Under the pieces are notes generated by a model that was given only the letters and a program-made list of their open reading frames with translations, was not told the DNA's origin and did not search any database. 64,000 nucleotides of DNA from Leclercia adecarboxylata (GTDB taxonomy: Bacteria > Pseudomonadota > Gammaproteobacteria > Enterobacterales > Enterobacteriaceae), in NCBI GenBank assembly GCA_901472455.1, contig LR590464.1:1736001-1800000 (forward strand), read 5' to 3'. Positions 1-15,099 of the stretch are shown here, one piece after another (positions within the stretch are counted from its first letter, which is position 1; the number at the start of each line of letters is the position of its first letter). Made by a program: the position numbers and the translations under genes.

Positions 1-3925
<3,925 letters not shown>

Positions 3926-4000
3926 TACGCAGAGTGGCGCTATGCCTGACTGGCCTGTGAATCTGCAGGCCCGTGCAGGCGACGCGTCGCGGGGCAAATA

Positions 4001-4027
4001 AATACCGGCTCTCGAGCCGGTATTTTT
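4001..4027 (+). terminator. Rho-independent terminator after opgH
   Basis: Perfect 10-bp stem AATACCGGCT / AGCCGGTATT around a CTCG loop, followed by TTT, 75 bp after the opgH stop and just before the yceK ribosome-binding site. Confidence 0.75.
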
Positions 4028-4044
4028 ATCTTTGGAGGTACTGG

Positions 4045-4273
4045 ATGCGATTTTTCATCGTCATTACGATGGCGCTATTACTGAGCGGCTGCGGAAGTAT
4101 TATCAGCCGGACCATCCCTGGACAGGGACACGGCAATCAATACTACCCGGGCGTGCAGTGGGGATGTTCGCGACTCCGCATGGCGTTACCTGACGGTGCT
4201 GGATCTGCCATTCTCGCTGGTTTTCGACACCCTGCTACTGCCCATCGACGCTCATCATGGGCCCTATGAGTAA
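4045..4273 (+). CDS. yceK: YceK-like small lipoprotein (one apparent frameshift)
   Basis: Short lipoprotein of unknown function. The start MRFFIVITMALLLSGCGS has a hydrophobic signal and a lipobox (LSGC), so the mature protein should be lipid-modified at that Cys. GGAGG lies 6 bases before the ATG. An extra G near 4160 (TGGGGATG for TGGGATG) shifts the frame after YYPGVQW. With it removed the protein continues DVRDSAWRYL to HHGPYE and is 75 aa, the same as E. coli YceK. The stop abuts the convergent msyB stop with no gap. Confidence 0.88.
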
Positions 4274-4648
4274 TTAACGCTCATCCCACTCATCCGCTGC
4301 AGTTTGGCCCTCTTCGGTATCCAGCGGCGGCTCGAGCTGAAACTCACCCTCATCCCATTCGTGCAGGGTGTTCTCTTCAAGCCACTCCTGACGCAATTCA
4401 ATCTCGTCATAATCGCCATCAAACACTGCCTGGGCCGCTTCACCGGTCAGCACCGGCAGGCATTCGCCATCTTCACCGTCATCGGCAAAGAATTCGGCCT
4501 GCCACATAATGTCCCCATCCTGCATGACATATTTCTGAATATTGAGCTGCTCAATATTCGCGTCATCTTCCTCAATGCCGGGATTATCAGCGAGGAACTC
4601 CTCGCGCGCGGCATCAATCGCTTCCTCTAGAGTGGCAAACATAGTCAT
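4274..4648 (-). CDS. msyB: Acidic protein MsyB
   Basis: Very acidic small protein of 124 aa, identical in length to E. coli MsyB, which was found as a multicopy suppressor of secY/secA temperature-sensitive mutants. Rich in Glu/Asp (for example FFADDGEDGE and the C-terminal DTEEGQTAADEWDER). Start MTMFATLEEAIDAA chosen by homology and by GGGAGA upstream; an 8-residue longer frame exists but has no family support. Convergent with yceK. No frameshift. Confidence 0.93.
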   Translation of the reverse strand: MTMFATLEEAIDAAREEFLADNPGIEEDDANIEQLNIQKYVMQDGDIMWQAEFFADDGEDGECLPVLTGEAAQAVFDGDYDEIELRQEWLEENTLHEWDEGEFQLEPPLDTEEGQTAADEWDER

Positions 4649-4746
4649 CGGCGTCTCCCTGTGATTTGACATGGTGTTCAGGGAAAGAATAGCTGATTCT
4701 CCATGATTGCAAGTATGAAAGCCGTAAAAGCATTCACGGAGTTGTC

Positions 4747-5997
4747 TTAATCAGGCGCAGATACCTTATCCGGCGTAGCAACAGCCCGTGGCTGCCGGAC
4801 GGCGCGCGACAAACTGATCCAGGAGTAAAAAGCGTTAAACATCACCACGCAGGCGGTGACAATAAACACTGCGCGAAAGCCGTAGCTGGCAGCAATACCG
4901 GCCCCGAGAAGCGGGCCGGTGACGTTGCCGATATCACGAAACGACTGGTTATAGCTGAAGATACGCCCGGCAATCTGGTTGGTGGAGTTATAAACCAGCA
5001 AGGTCTGTACGGCGGGCAGCAGGGCACCGTCGGCTGCCCCGAGTAAAAAGCGCAGCACGCCCAGTTGCCACGGCGATTGCACGAAGGACATCGGGATAAG
5101 CAGCAGAACGGAGATCACCAGCGCGACAATCAGGATCCTTTCCGGGCCGATGCGATCCCCCAGTTTCCCCAGCCGCGGGGCGCTGATCAGGGCGGCCACG
5201 CCAGGAACCGAGGCGATTAGGCCGCTGATAAAGGCGATGTTGCTGACGTGGCCCGCAAGGTCACGGACGTACAGGGTCAGGATCGGCGCAATGGACCCGG
5301 TTGCCACCTGAATGATCAGGGTGGTGACAAACAGACTGAGCACCAGACGGGGATTTTTCAGCGAGGCAAACACCTGACGGGCGTGCAGCATCTCTTTTTT
5401 GGGTACGGGGGTGAAATTTTCCCGGATGCAAAAAAAGGTCAGCAGGAAGCAGGCAAACAGGACGACCGCCGTGATGAAAAATACCGGGCGCAGGCCGTAG
5501 CTGTCTGCCAGTAATCCTCCGGCCAGCGGGCCGAGCAGGGCGCCGCTTACAGCGCCGGTGGAGAGCGTTCCTAACGCCCAACCGCTTTTGTTGCGGGGAA
5601 TTTGCGTGGCGATAAGCGCATTGGCATTGGGCACAAATCCGCCCAGTAGCCCCAGCACGGCGCGTAAGATCAGAAACTGCCAGATGTTTTGCGCCATCCC
5701 CATCAGCAACATAATAATTGCCATGCCCAGCGCCGAACGCAGGAGCATAATTTTACGCCCTTTGCGATCCGCCAGCCCGCCCCAGAATGGCGACGCGATG
5801 GCGGAGAAGAGGAAGGTGATGCTGAACACCAGCCCGGACCACATGTTAAGGGCGCTGTGGCCGCTGACGCCCAGCTGTTCGACATACAGCGGCAGGAAAG
5901 GCATCACCAGGCTAAAGGCGGCTCCCGTAAGAAAGCAGCCCAGCCAGGCTACGATAAGGTTGCGCTTCCAGTTTATTGGCGTTTCTGAAGGAGACAT
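4747..5997 (-). CDS. mdtG: MFS multidrug efflux transporter MdtG
   Basis: Inner-membrane drug/proton antiporter of the major facilitator superfamily (DHA1 type), linked in E. coli to fosfomycin and deoxycholate tolerance and to the marA/soxS regulon. About 12 hydrophobic segments and the MFS A-motif [10 protein letters not shown] after segment 2 are visible, followed by the repeat-related GKLGDRIG in the second half. 416 aa against 408 in E. coli. Start set at [13 protein letters not shown] by family match; an upstream ATG pair at 6030 would add 11 residues. Intact. Confidence 0.95.
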   Translation of the reverse strand: MSPSETPINWKRNLIVAWLGCFLTGAAFSLVMPFLPLYVEQLGVSGHSALNMWSGLVFSITFLFSAIASPFWGGLADRKGRKIMLLRSALGMAIIMLLMGMAQNIWQFLILRAVLGLLGGFVPNANALIATQIPRNKSGWALGTLSTGAVSGALLGPLAGGLLADSYGLRPVFFITAVVLFACFLLTFFCIRENFTPVPKKEMLHARQVFASLKNPRLVLSLFVTTLIIQVATGSIAPILTLYVRDLAGHVSNIAFISGLIASVPGVAALISAPRLGKLGDRIGPERILIVALVISVLLLIPMSFVQSPWQLGVLRFLLGAADGALLPAVQTLLVYNSTNQIAGRIFSYNQSFRDIGNVTGPLLGAGIAASYGFRAVFIVTACVVMFNAFYSWISLSRAVRQPRAVATPDKVSAPD

Positions 5998-6146
5998 AGC
6001 TACCCGCGTTATGATGCGCAGCGGCATCATTATTTGAAGGAATTAATAAGCCTGCTAATTATGCGCCTGGGTGATGGTTGCTGCAATGTGGGAAAGCATC
6101 ATACGTCAAAGGGGAGATGCGGCCGGTCAGGCCGCAGGAGAAGACA

Positions 6147-7073
6147 TTAATAGCGGGAAGGCACCCCTTCAGGGCGGGTTTTAAACCGGCGGTGCAGCCA
6201 CATATACTGTTCAGGTGCCAGCAGGATGCACTTCTCAACCACCTCATTCATCCACGCCGCGGTGGTTATCGCATCGTCCAGAGGCGGAGAACACTCAGGT
6301 TCCAGCATCATCAGCTCATAGCCTTTACCGTTGGCCTTCCGGCGCGGTACGAAGGGGACAATGGCTGCCTGTGACAAACGGGCCAGTGTCCAGGTGCCGG
6401 TGGTGGTGGCCGCTTCATCAACGGCAAAAAACGGAACAAAGACGCTGGCACCAGGGCCGTAGTCATGGTCCGGCGCATACCAGATCACCTCGCCGGATTT
6501 CAGCGCCCGGATCATCCCCTTAAGGTCTTTACGGTCGATCATGCTCTTGTTGGAGCGCATCCGACCCCAGGTTTGCAGCCAGTCGATCACCGGATTATCG
6601 TTCGGGCGATAGACACCGATGCCGGGAGCCTGCATGCCGAACATCCGCGCGCCGATCTCAAGGGTCAGAAAATGGACGCCAATCAGCAGTACGCCCGTTT
6701 TTTGCGCCTGAAGCTGATGCACTGGCTCCATTCCGGTGCCGGTCACTTCGGTCCAGCGCGCCATGCGTTTGTCGGACCAGAACCACGCCATGCCTGTCTC
6801 CATCAGCCCCATGCCGACGGATTCAAAATTCTTCACTACCATCTCGTGACGCTCTTGCTCGCTCATGTGCGGGAAACAGAGTTCCAGATTGCGTCGGGCA
6901 ATGTAGGCGCGGCGTGACATAAAGCGCATTGCCAGGCGACCCATGCCGCAGCCAAGACGGTAGATCACGGGATAGGGCAGATGCACCAGTAACCATAATA
7001 AACCGATGCCAGCCCAGGTCAGCCAGTAACGAGGATGTAATAGCGCAATGGAAAATTTAGGTAATTGAGTCAT
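6147..7073 (-). CDS. lpxL: Lipid A biosynthesis lauroyl acyltransferase
   Basis: Transfers laurate from lauroyl-ACP to Kdo2-lipid IVA, the first late acylation of lipid A, at the inner membrane. 308 aa (E. coli 306). One N-terminal membrane anchor (residues about 18-38) and the catalytic HX4E motif as H134-FLTL-E139 are seen, plus the family segment [18 protein letters not shown]. Divergent from trhO. The 221 bp between them hold the two promoters but no operator I could identify. Intact. Confidence 0.96.
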   Translation of the reverse strand: MTQLPKFSIALLHPRYWLTWAGIGLLWLLVHLPYPVIYRLGCGMGRLAMRFMSRRAYIARRNLELCFPHMSEQERHEMVVKNFESVGMGLMETGMAWFWSDKRMARWTEVTGTGMEPVHQLQAQKTGVLLIGVHFLTLEIGARMFGMQAPGIGVYRPNDNPVIDWLQTWGRMRSNKSMIDRKDLKGMIRALKSGEVIWYAPDHDYGPGASVFVPFFAVDEAATTTGTWTLARLSQAAIVPFVPRRKANGKGYELMMLEPECSPPLDDAITTAAWMNEVVEKCILLAPEQYMWLHRRFKTRPEGVPSRY

Positions 7074-7294
7074 GTCATTCCTGTTTTTGATACGTCCTGT
7101 CGGCAGATTGTCGCATTATTCGTTTCATATCCAAAACGCATAGCAACGAAATGTTCATTGAAGCCGCAATTGTTATGCTCTGCGCATTTTGAGGTGAGAA
7201 ATGTAGCGCAAAATGAGGGGATGTAAATTCTCATTGTTTGCTATATGATGCCGCCCGATTTTCATTCTCACTACGATTGCAGGAACCGTACACC

Positions 7295-8344
7295 ATGCCA
7301 GTGTTACACAACCTCATTTCGAACGAAGAGCTGAAAGCGCGTATGTTGGCTGAAACCGAACCGCGCACGACGATCTCGTTCTATAAATACTTCACTATCG
7401 TTAATCCACAGGCGACGCGCGACGCGCTGTACAAGGCGTTAACCGCCCTGAACGTCTTTGGCCGTATTTATCTGGCCCATGAAGGCATTAACGCCCAGAT
7501 CAGCGTGCCGGAGAGCAAAGTCGACGCCTTGCGGGAATTTCTTTACGCCTTCGATCCGGCGCTGGATGGCCTGCGCCTGAACGTGGCGCTCGATGATGAC
7601 GGTAAATCCTTCTGGGTGTTGCGCCTGAAAGTGCGTGAACGCATTGTGGCCGACGGCATTGACGATCCGACGTTTAACGCCAGCGATGTGGGCGAATACC
7701 TGAACGCGGCCGATGTGAACGCCATGCTTGACGATCCCGACGCCGTGTTTATCGATATGCGTAACCACTACGAATATGAAGTGGGCCACTTTGAAAACGC
7801 GCTCGAAATCCCGGCGGATACTTTCCGTGAGCAACTGCCAAAAGCGGTTGAGATGATGCAGGAGCATAAGGACAAGAAAATTGTCATGTACTGCACCGGG
7901 GGGATCCGCTGTGAGAAAGCCAGCGCGTACATGAAACACAAAGGCTTCAACAAGGTCTGGCATATCGAGGGCGGGATCATTGAGTATGCCCGTCGCGCGC
8001 GTGAGCAAGGGCTGCCGGTACGCTTTATCGGTAAGAACTTCGTCTTTGATGAGCGGATGGGAGAGCGTATTTCTGACGATGTGATCGCCCATTGCCATCA
8101 GTGCGGCACCGCCTGCGATACCCATACCAACTGCAAAAACGACGGTTGTCACCTGCTGTTTATTCAGTGCCCGTCCTGCGCAGAGAAGTTCAACGGCTGT
8201 TGCAGCGAGCTGTGTAGCGAGGAGAGCATGTTGCCGGAAGAGGAGCAGCGCCGCCGCCGTGCCGGTCGCGAGAATGGCAATAAGATCTTCAATAAGTCGC
8301 GTGGGCGTCTGAACACCCGTCTGGGTATTCCTGACCCGGAATAA
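7295..8344 (+). CDS. trhO: tRNA uridine(34) hydroxylase TrhO (rhodanese family)
   Basis: Oxygen-dependent enzyme that hydroxylates U34 of certain tRNA anticodons to ho5U, formerly YceA. 349 aa (E. coli 350). N-terminal UPF0176 domain, then a rhodanese domain with its loop [12 protein letters not shown]200 being the probable catalytic Cys. A C-terminal Cys-rich region follows ([19 protein letters not shown], then [12 protein letters not shown]), probably metal binding. Start at ATG 7295 ([14 protein letters not shown]), after GCAGGAA. Intact. Confidence 0.95.
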   Translation: MPVLHNLISNEELKARMLAETEPRTTISFYKYFTIVNPQATRDALYKALTALNVFGRIYLAHEGINAQISVPESKVDALREFLYAFDPALDGLRLNVALDDDGKSFWVLRLKVRERIVADGIDDPTFNASDVGEYLNAADVNAMLDDPDAVFIDMRNHYEYEVGHFENALEIPADTFREQLPKAVEMMQEHKDKKIVMYCTGGIRCEKASAYMKHKGFNKVWHIEGGIIEYARRAREQGLPVRFIGKNFVFDERMGERISDDVIAHCHQCGTACDTHTNCKNDGCHLLFIQCPSCAEKFNGCCSELCSEESMLPEEEQRRRRAGRENGNKIFNKSRGRLNTRLGIPDPE

Positions 8345-8356
8345 CGCTAAAACCTT

Positions 8357-8382
8357 GCCCGGTCGCAGGATGCTGACCGGGC
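8357..8382. terminator. Hairpin between convergent trhO and yceI
   Basis: Inverted repeat GCCCGGTC / GACCGGGC separated by 10 bases in the 45-bp gap between two convergent genes. No clear T-run, so a stabilising or weak bidirectional terminator hairpin. Confidence 0.5.
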
Positions 8383-8389
8383 GAGGGCA

Positions 8390-8965
8390 TTACTTCTGCT
8401 GAACCCCTTCCACTGAAATAATCAGTTCCACGTCCTGCGACGCCGGGCCAAGATCGGTCGTGATGTTGAAGTCTTTCAGATGGATTTTACCTGTCGCTTC
8501 AAAGCCAGCACGTTTACCGCCCCACGGATCATCACCCTGACCAATCAGTTTTGCATCCAGCTTAACCGGCTTGGTCACGCCGTTCAGCGTCAGATTGCCG
8601 GTGATATCCAGATCTTCACCCTCTTTTTTCACCTCGGTAGAGGTAAAGGTGGCCTGCGGGTATTTCGCAACGTTAAGGAAATCCGCACTGCGCAGGTGCT
8701 TATCGCGCTCGGCGTGGTTGGTATCCAGGCTGTTGGTGTTCAGGGTGACATTCACCTTATCGGCCGCCGGATTTTTCTCATCAAACGTGAAGGACCCGTC
8801 GAAATCCTTGAAGGTGCCGTACAGCCAGCTGTAGCCCAGATGCTGGATGCGGAAGTTCACAAAGGCGTGCTGACCTTGTTTATCAATTTTGTAGTCGGCT
8901 GCTACCGCGGCACCGGTGGTGAACAGCAGAGAACCTAAGGTTAATCCCAGCAGGCTTTTTTTCAT
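8390..8965 (-). CDS. yceI: YceI-family periplasmic lipid-binding protein
   Basis: Secreted lipocalin-like barrel protein; relatives bind polyisoprenoid lipids such as ubiquinone-8, and the E. coli protein is induced at high pH and by osmotic stress. 191 aa, the same as E. coli. Signal peptide [15 protein letters not shown]... with cleavage predicted after AVA, before ADYKID. YceI domain over the rest. The ATG follows the yceJ stop by one base, so the two form one operon with a membrane cytochrome b. Intact. Confidence 0.95.
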   Translation of the reverse strand: MKKSLLGLTLGSLLFTTGAAVAADYKIDKQGQHAFVNFRIQHLGYSWLYGTFKDFDGSFTFDEKNPAADKVNVTLNTNSLDTNHAERDKHLRSADFLNVAKYPQATFTSTEVKKEGEDLDITGNLTLNGVTKPVKLDAKLIGQGDDPWGGKRAGFEATGKIHLKDFNITTDLGPASQDVELIISVEGVQQK

Positions 8966-8966
8966 T

Positions 8967-9533
8967 TTATGCTCCAGAGTCAGGTGACGCTTTGCCCAAC
9001 ATACGTGTCAGGGTGGCGTCTTTGTCGATAAAGTGGTGTTTGATGGCCGCAAGACCATGCAGTGCAGATAACGAGACCACGCCCCAGGCCAGCCACAGAT
9101 GAACTATCCCGGCCAGATCGGCCTGCGCTCCGGCATCGGCCAACAGGGCAGGGACGTCAAACAGACCGAAGACGCTGATTGGCTTGCCGTCAGCGGTGGA
9201 AATTAAATAGCCGCTGATGAGAATGGCGAACAGCACCGCGTACAGAGCAACATGCGCCGCAGCGGCGGTCAGGCGCGTGGCGCGCGACTGGCTTTTCAGC
9301 GCCGGGGGAACCGGGGAGTAGTGGCGCCACAGCAGACGCACCACCAGGGCCAGCATTAGCATAAAGCCGATGCTTTTATGCAGCTCCGGTGCCTGGTGAT
9401 ACCAGCCATCGTAATAGCTGAGAGTAACCATCCATAATCCAAGGCCAAACATGCCATATACCGCAATAGCCATCAGCCAATGTAAACTCATGGAAATAAC
9501 GCCATAGCGTGTGGGGGAATTACGCACCTGCAT
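8967..9533 (-). CDS. yceJ: Cytochrome b561-type membrane protein YceJ
   Basis: 188-aa inner-membrane di-haem cytochrome b561 family protein with four hydrophobic segments. Candidate haem-ligand histidines are at H18 (SLHWLMA), in the PELHKSIGF segment, and late in the protein ([13 protein letters not shown]). First gene of yceJI. The partner periplasmic lipid-binding YceI and a quinone-type cytochrome suggest electron transfer with a lipid-soluble carrier; that link is inference. The 260 bp upstream are AT-rich and hold no gene I can support. Confidence 0.93.
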   Translation of the reverse strand: MQVRNSPTRYGVISMSLHWLMAIAVYGMFGLGLWMVTLSYYDGWYHQAPELHKSIGFMLMLALVVRLLWRHYSPVPPALKSQSRATRLTAAAAHVALYAVLFAILISGYLISTADGKPISVFGLFDVPALLADAGAQADLAGIVHLWLAWGVVSLSALHGLAAIKHHFIDKDATLTRMLGKASPDSGA

Positions 9534-9793
9534 TGTGAATACCGAAATTAATTAGCGAGCGCTAAAAATGGCGTGGGTGAAACATTAATGCAAATGATAT
9601 TTACAGATATTCATTATTAATTTTTGTTGTTCAGTATTTTCGAATGAATGTTGATATTGATAGTCAATGTGGTTGTTAATGGTTTGTAGGAAAGCTGCTC
9701 TGGGGCGGGTTATGACAAATTTATGATGTTCAAATAATTTATTCTGTAATTATAGTTATCTGAAGAATTGTCAATTTGTGTCAATATATCTCA

Positions 9794-9907
9794 TCAGAAA
9801 AATACAATGTACAGAATATCGAGGAGCGCCAGTAACGACCACAGCACAATATAGAGCATTAAATGCTCGCGAATATTATTGACCAGATAATTCACAATAC
9901 GACGCAT
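9794..9907 (-). CDS. yceO: YceO-like small membrane protein
   Basis: 37-residue protein MRRIVNYLVNNIREHLMLYI... ending in a hydrophobic helix. It matches the size, the NNIREHLMLY segment and the position (between yceJ and solA) of E. coli YceO. One membrane span; function unknown. A longer reading to 10045 would overlap the solA 3' end and lacks family support. The ribosome-binding site is weak. Confidence 0.75.
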   Translation of the reverse strand: MRRIVNYLVNNIREHLMLYIVLWSLLALLDILYIVFF

Positions 9908-9921
9908 GAGTTTACCGATAA

Positions 9922-9955
9922 TAAAAGGAAGAAAGGCTTCGGCAACCCGAAGCCT
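9922..9955 (-). terminator. Terminator after solA
   Basis: Stem AGGCTTCGG / CCGAAGCCT with a 4-base loop at 9934-9955. On the minus strand it is followed by a pyrimidine tract TTTCTTCCTTTT, directly after the solA stop at 9963. Confidence 0.75.
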
Positions 9956-9962
9956 GACAGCA

Positions 9963-11081
9963 TTATCGGCTAAAGCGCGACAGGGAGAAAGGCGTGAGAT
10001 CAAATGGCGGGGCGATCTGCTGAGAGAATTGCGCGGCAATCTCACCCAGTACGCTGGCGAATTTGAAACCGTGACCGCTCAGGCCGGTGATCAGCAGCGT
10101 ATTGTCGTGACCCGGCAGGGTGTCGATGATGAAATCTTCGTCCGGCGTGTTGTCATAGGTACAGGCTGCGCCATATAACAGGCCCCCGATACCCGGCAAT
10201 ATGTTGCGCAGGAATTTGAACGCTTCGGAGCCATCGCCAGGGTAAGCACCAAACGGCTTGCGCTCTTCCGGGGAGTTAATCACCTGCCCGCCGTTGTGTT
10301 TCCCAATCTTCAATGCATCTTTTTCCGACGGGAAGCCGTAGAACTGATCCCCGTCAGGCAGCTCGCCGGTGAACGCCGGGAAGTGATTCTGGTGGCTGTA
10401 ACGGCCGTCGGACTGGAACCAGGAGAAAACCTTGCGCACAGGCTGGATCGGCAGGTCTGGCACCAGACGCGACACCCAGGTGCCAGCACTCACCAGCAGG
10501 CGATTGGCGCGGTATGGGCCTTCGGGCGTTTCGACGGTGACGCCGTCGTCCTGATGCGTAATCGCGTTGACCGGACAGTTAAACAGCTGCGCACAGCCAG
10601 CCTCTTTCGCCAGTGCAATCCAGGTTTTTATCGCCAGTTCGCTGCGCAGCACACCGGATTCGGCTTCAAACAGACCGATATAGCCCTCGGGCACCTGAAT
10701 TTCAGGCCAGCGTTTCATCACCGCCGCCGCGTCAAGCCGCTCAAGGTTAAGATTGAACTGACGGGCGCTTTGCTCAACGTTTGCCAGGAAGGACGACTCA
10801 GACGGCCCGAGATTGACGACGCCGGTGCGTTCAAAGACCGGCTCACCGCTGATTTGGGCCAGTTCATCCCATAGCGCCTGCGCACGCAATACCAGCGGCA
10901 CATAGCGTTCACCTTCTCCGTAAGCATGACGCATCAGGCGGGTGTCGCCGTGGTGGCTGCCTTCGGTATGCGGCGGCATATGGGCATCAATCATTAGTAC
11001 GTTTTGCCCCGCCCGGGTTGCGTAATAACCTGCCGCTGCACCGACAGATCCGCTGCCAATAATAATTAGATCGTATTTCAT
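9963..11081 (-). CDS. solA: N-methyl-L-tryptophan oxidase
   Basis: FAD-dependent amine oxidase of the monomeric sarcosine oxidase family; demethylates N-methyltryptophan and related secondary amines to give formaldehyde and H2O2. 372 aa, identical in length to E. coli. The dinucleotide-binding fold is at the N terminus ([16 protein letters not shown]). The flavin-linking Cys region is present as [15 protein letters not shown]. Start MKYDLIII chosen by homology; the frame extends 20 codons upstream without support. Intact. Confidence 0.95.
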   Translation of the reverse strand: MKYDLIIIGSGSVGAAAGYYATRAGQNVLMIDAHMPPHTEGSHHGDTRLMRHAYGEGERYVPLVLRAQALWDELAQISGEPVFERTGVVNLGPSESSFLANVEQSARQFNLNLERLDAAAVMKRWPEIQVPEGYIGLFEAESGVLRSELAIKTWIALAKEAGCAQLFNCPVNAITHQDDGVTVETPEGPYRANRLLVSAGTWVSRLVPDLPIQPVRKVFSWFQSDGRYSHQNHFPAFTGELPDGDQFYGFPSEKDALKIGKHNGGQVINSPEERKPFGAYPGDGSEAFKFLRNILPGIGGLLYGAACTYDNTPDEDFIIDTLPGHDNTLLITGLSGHGFKFASVLGEIAAQFSQQIAPPFDLTPFSLSRFSR

Positions 11082-11156
11082 CTGGTTCTCTTTACGCGTT
11101 TCGTTGCTTAGCAGGGTAATTAAGACCGGACGGTTATACAAGGGCGAAATAAATGA

Positions 11157-11176
11157 GGCACCGTGAGGTGCCTTTT
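11157..11176. terminator. Candidate terminator between bssS and solA
   Basis: Stem GGCACC / GGTGCC with loop GTGA followed by TTTT on the plus side. It lies after the bssS 3' end; on the minus strand the following tract is only moderately T-rich. Confidence 0.45.
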
Positions 11177-11198
11177 GGGGTGAGAATGAGACATTACA

Positions 11199-11453
11199 TT
11201 AATGTCGCTGGTACTCATTTGCCTCGTAGTCACTGGATTCTATTTTTGCAATACCGGCTTCTAAAATAGAAATAAACTGACGTGCAACATCTGTCGTTAA
11301 CCATAGCGTCTGCCCAACCTCCGCTTCTTCGGTGTCAGGGTGGTCCGGGGTCTGGTAATGCAAACGCAGCATCAGTGCGTCGTAGCTATCTACAGTGCTG
11401 ATATCCCAGCCAACAAGTGGATGTGTCTGGATGACTTCATTATTCTTTTCCAT
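11199..11453 (-). CDS. bssS: Biofilm formation regulatory protein BssS
   Basis: 84-aa protein nearly identical to E. coli BssS (MEKNNEVIQTHPLVGW), a small regulator affecting biofilm formation through indole/AI-2 signalling. Two adjacent ATGs occur; the second (11453) has the better spacing from GGGGG and matches the family start. Divergence from E. coli is confined to the PDHPDTEEA stretch. Intact; stands alone. Confidence 0.95.
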   Translation of the reverse strand: MEKNNEVIQTHPLVGWDISTVDSYDALMLRLHYQTPDHPDTEEAEVGQTLWLTTDVARQFISILEAGIAKIESSDYEANEYQRH

Positions 11454-11676
11454 CATAACCCCCTGAATACGTGTTAAAAGACAACGACTGTGAGGTTCAA
11501 TGCGTGTTTTTCTGAAGCAATTTCAGTATATCAATAAATAAGGCTTCTGAAGGGAAAAAGAAACAGGGAGCAAGACATTTTTGTGTCTTTTAGGATTGTT
11601 TGAACATTAAAACATCATCTTGCAGATGATTTTTTGATGGAGTCAGTCAGATTATTCGCAGTTCCGTTATGAAAAC

Positions 11677-11709
11677 GAAAAAAAGCCGGGGCGACCCGGC
11701 AAAAAAAAC
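11677..11709 (-). terminator. Terminator after dinI
   Basis: GCCGGG / CCCGGC stem at 11685-11700 with a 4-base loop, flanked by A8 and T-rich tracts on both sides, so it could work in both directions. It follows the dinI stop. Confidence 0.85.
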
Positions 11710-11723
11710 AAAGAGGGAGAAAA

Positions 11724-11969
11724 TTAATCGGTAATAAACCAGTCGTCAGCGCTTTCCCAGGTTTCCTGTAAAATTTCGCTGATGCGTTCTTTATCTTCTT
11801 TGGCACCACCGATAACCGAAAGATTGTTAGACCCGGCATAACGCACGGTGACAGCACCTTCGCGTTCGGGAAAGGAGTCATTTATACGGCGGGAAAATTC
11901 ACCCGCCAGCGCGTCCAGCGCACCAGCAGGCAAAGCAGTTGTTCTGGCAATGGTGACTTCGATACGCAT
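11724..11969 (-). CDS. dinI: DNA damage-inducible protein I
   Basis: 81-aa SOS protein that binds and stabilises RecA filaments and moderates LexA/UmuD cleavage. Same length as E. coli DinI, with MRIEVTIART at the start and an acidic C-terminal helix (ESADDWFITD) that contacts RecA. A LexA operator sits 22 bp upstream of the start codon. Monocistronic, with its own terminator. Intact. Confidence 0.95.
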   Translation of the reverse strand: MRIEVTIARTTALPAGALDALAGEFSRRINDSFPEREGAVTVRYAGSNNLSVIGGAKEDKERISEILQETWESADDWFITD

Positions 11970-11990
11970 AGTTGCCCCCTGTGTAATATA

Positions 11991-12006
11991 CTGTTTATTT
12001 ATACAG
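11991..12006 (-). promoter_or_regulatory. LexA (SOS) operator of dinI
   Basis: On the minus strand CTGTATAAATAAACAG, matching CTG-N10-CAG with an A/T-rich centre. Position just upstream of dinI is as expected for SOS control. Confidence 0.9.
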
Positions 12007-12044
12007 TCATATTGTGGAACTTACAACAGGGGGGCCAACAATTT

Positions 12045-13092
12045 TTAACCTTTCACCGTCCAGTGCACGGTTTCACCCGCGAGGAACGGGATCAGCGTGT
12101 CATCCGTCAGCGCAATAGACTCCACCACGCGGCTCTCTTCACGCACCAGCTCAACGTAGGTCTCATTGACCGGCAGGCCGTAGAAGCGAGGGCCGTTAAG
12201 GGAGCAGAAGGCCTCGAAGTGCTGCAGGGCGTTCATCTCGTCAAACACCTGGGCGTAGCTGGCCAGTGCGGTAGGGGCGTTGAAGCAGCCTGCGCAGCCA
12301 CAGCTGGCCTCTTTGCGGTGACGGGCATGCGGGGCAGAGTCGGTGCCGAGGAAGGCGCGCTCAAAGCCGCTGGCGACCAGTTCACGCAGCGCCTGCTGGT
12401 GGATATTACGCTTGAGGATCGGCAGGCAATAGAGGTGTGGGCGCACGCCGCCTACCAGCATGTGGTTGCGGTTGAACATCAGGTGCTGCGGAGTGATGGT
12501 AGCGGCCAGCAGTTCGTTACCGTCGCGCACGTATTCGGCCGCGTCTTTGGTCGTGATGTGTTCAAACACCACTTTCAGACCCGGCAGGCGCTGGCGCAGC
12601 GGTTCCATCACAGACTCGATAAAACGCGCTTCGCGGTCGAAGATGTCGATCTCGGCATGAGTGACTTCACCATGCACCAGCAGCGGCATTCCCAGTTTTT
12701 CCATGCGCTCCAGCACCGGCATAATCGCATCAATGCTGGTCACGCCATGGCTGGAGTTGGTGGTGGCGTTGGCCGGATAGAGCTTGGCGGCGGTAAAGAC
12801 CCCTTCGTTAAAGCCGCGTTCGATCTCGTTTGGATCGAGCGTGTCGGTCAGATAACAGGTCATCAGCGGGGTAAAATCGTGACCGGCAGGCACGGCAGCA
12901 AGAATGCGCTGACGATAGGCAATCGCCGCGTCGACCGTGGTGACGGGCGGTACCAGGTTTGGCATAACAATCGCGCGGCCATAAATTTCACTGGTATACG
13001 GCACGACAGTGTTGAGCATATCGCCATCACGGAGATGGATATGCCAGTCGTCTGGGCGGCGAATTTTTCAAAACCTGGGATGGTGCAGTCAT
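12045..13092 (-). CDS. pyrC: Dihydroorotase (one apparent frameshift)
   Basis: Zinc enzyme closing carbamoyl-aspartate to dihydroorotate in pyrimidine synthesis. Restored length 348 aa equals E. coli. The N-terminal metal-binding HxH region ([11 protein letters not shown]) lies upstream of the frameshift: a T-run of five at 13064-13068 (plus strand) should be four. The rest is open, with [15 protein letters not shown] (carbamylated Lys region), [15 protein letters not shown] and GTDSAPH. The start at 13092 gives MTAPSQVLK. Its leader carries a CTP/GTP-sensing hairpin and a PurR site, described separately. Confidence 0.94.
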
Positions 13093-13099
13093 GGATAGG

Positions 13100-13140
13100 C
13101 TCCGGCTGAGTGAGATGATTTTTGCCGGACACAAAGAATA
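13100..13140 (-). promoter_or_regulatory. pyrC promoter and start-site-switch leader hairpin
   Basis: Minus strand: -10 TATTCT (13135-13140), then TTGTGTCCGGC. The 5' CCGGC (13124-13128) is complementary to GCCGG at 13102-13106, which overlaps the Shine-Dalgarno GGAG (13100-13103). In E. coli pyrC, high CTP selects an upstream C start so the hairpin forms and blocks translation; low CTP shifts initiation to a downstream G and frees the site. The same parts are present here. Confidence 0.8.
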
Positions 13141-13142
13141 GA

Positions 13143-13158
13143 GGGAAACGTTTTCGTT
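13143..13158. promoter_or_regulatory. PurR operator of pyrC
   Basis: GGGAAACGTTTTCGTT fits the 16-bp PurR consensus centred on CG with flanking AAAC/TTTC. It lies just upstream of the pyrC -10, as in E. coli where PurR represses pyrC. Confidence 0.75.
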
Positions 13159-13173
13159 TGCACTCTTTTCCGC

Positions 13174-13194
13174 AAAAAAAGGCGCCGAAGCGCC
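13174..13194 (-). terminator. Terminator after yceB
   Basis: GGCGC / GCGCC stem with a TTCG-type loop; on the minus strand followed by seven T. Separates yceB from pyrC. Confidence 0.85.
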
Positions 13195-13201
13195 TCAGAG
13201 G

Positions 13202-13764
13202 TTAATCGACGAAGGGGATAACAATCTCACCCGGTTTCACTTCGATCCCTTTTGCGTACTTTTTCGCCAGCGCTTCGCCCTTGCTGTTGTCTTCACGCAG
13301 GATGTAGGCCGGCTGGTGGTTGAAGTAGTTTTGCAGCGACTGATTCAGGTAGGGCATCAGCGTTTGCAGAACCGGTTTCATTTTATCCGGGGACACCACA
13401 GCGTCGGTAATCTCCATCTGCTGCAGATAGATTGCGCCCCTGGTCTTTATTGAAGACCGGCAGCGCTTTTAATTTCAGTTTGATATTGGCTTTCTGGCTG
13501 CCGAACAGCGAGTTCATATCCAGACTTGCATCCCCGGAGAGCATCACTTTGTTCGGCTCTTCACGGCCAATCTGGCTGGCGAGGTTGGTCAGGACAATAT
13601 GCGCATCGGCCACGCCCGGGACGCCAATATCTTTCGCAAAGTTATTGCGCTTTTGCAGGGCCTGATTTGATCTCTTGTTCACTGACGGTGTACTGGGTGA
13701 GCTGATTACAACCAACCAGCAGGCCGCTGACGATCAACGCAGTGGCAATAACAAATTTTTTCAT
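13202..13764 (-). CDS. yceB: YceB lipoprotein (two apparent frameshifts)
   Basis: DUF1439-type lipoprotein with a tubular lipid-binding fold. Start MKKFVIATALIVSGLLVGC with lipobox LVGC. Two single-base insertions are inferred: an extra A (minus strand GAGATCAAATCAGG) near 13667 and an extra G (GACCAGGGGCGC) near 13439. Correcting both gives 186 aa, exactly the E. coli length, ending GEIVIPFVD. Conserved core SQIGREEPNKV and SLFGSQKANIKL. In E. coli grxB separates this gene from mdtH; here the next gene upstream is mdtH itself. Confidence 0.88.
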
Positions 13765-13870
13765 GGTTTTCCTCGACATAGTGTCAGCGCTTCAATCCTG
13801 ACGCGCCAGTATGTCAGGGGAGAGAGTGGCAGACCAGCAGAAAAAACTGATATCTGCGTCTGCCCGTCGA

Positions 13871-15083
<1,213 letters not shown>

Positions 15084-15099
15084 TTCCCCTCCAGGGAAA

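Noticed and set aside
9906-10178. ORF of 90 aa on the plus strand opposite the solA 3' end
   Set aside because: Shadow of solA with no ribosome-binding site or recognisable domain.
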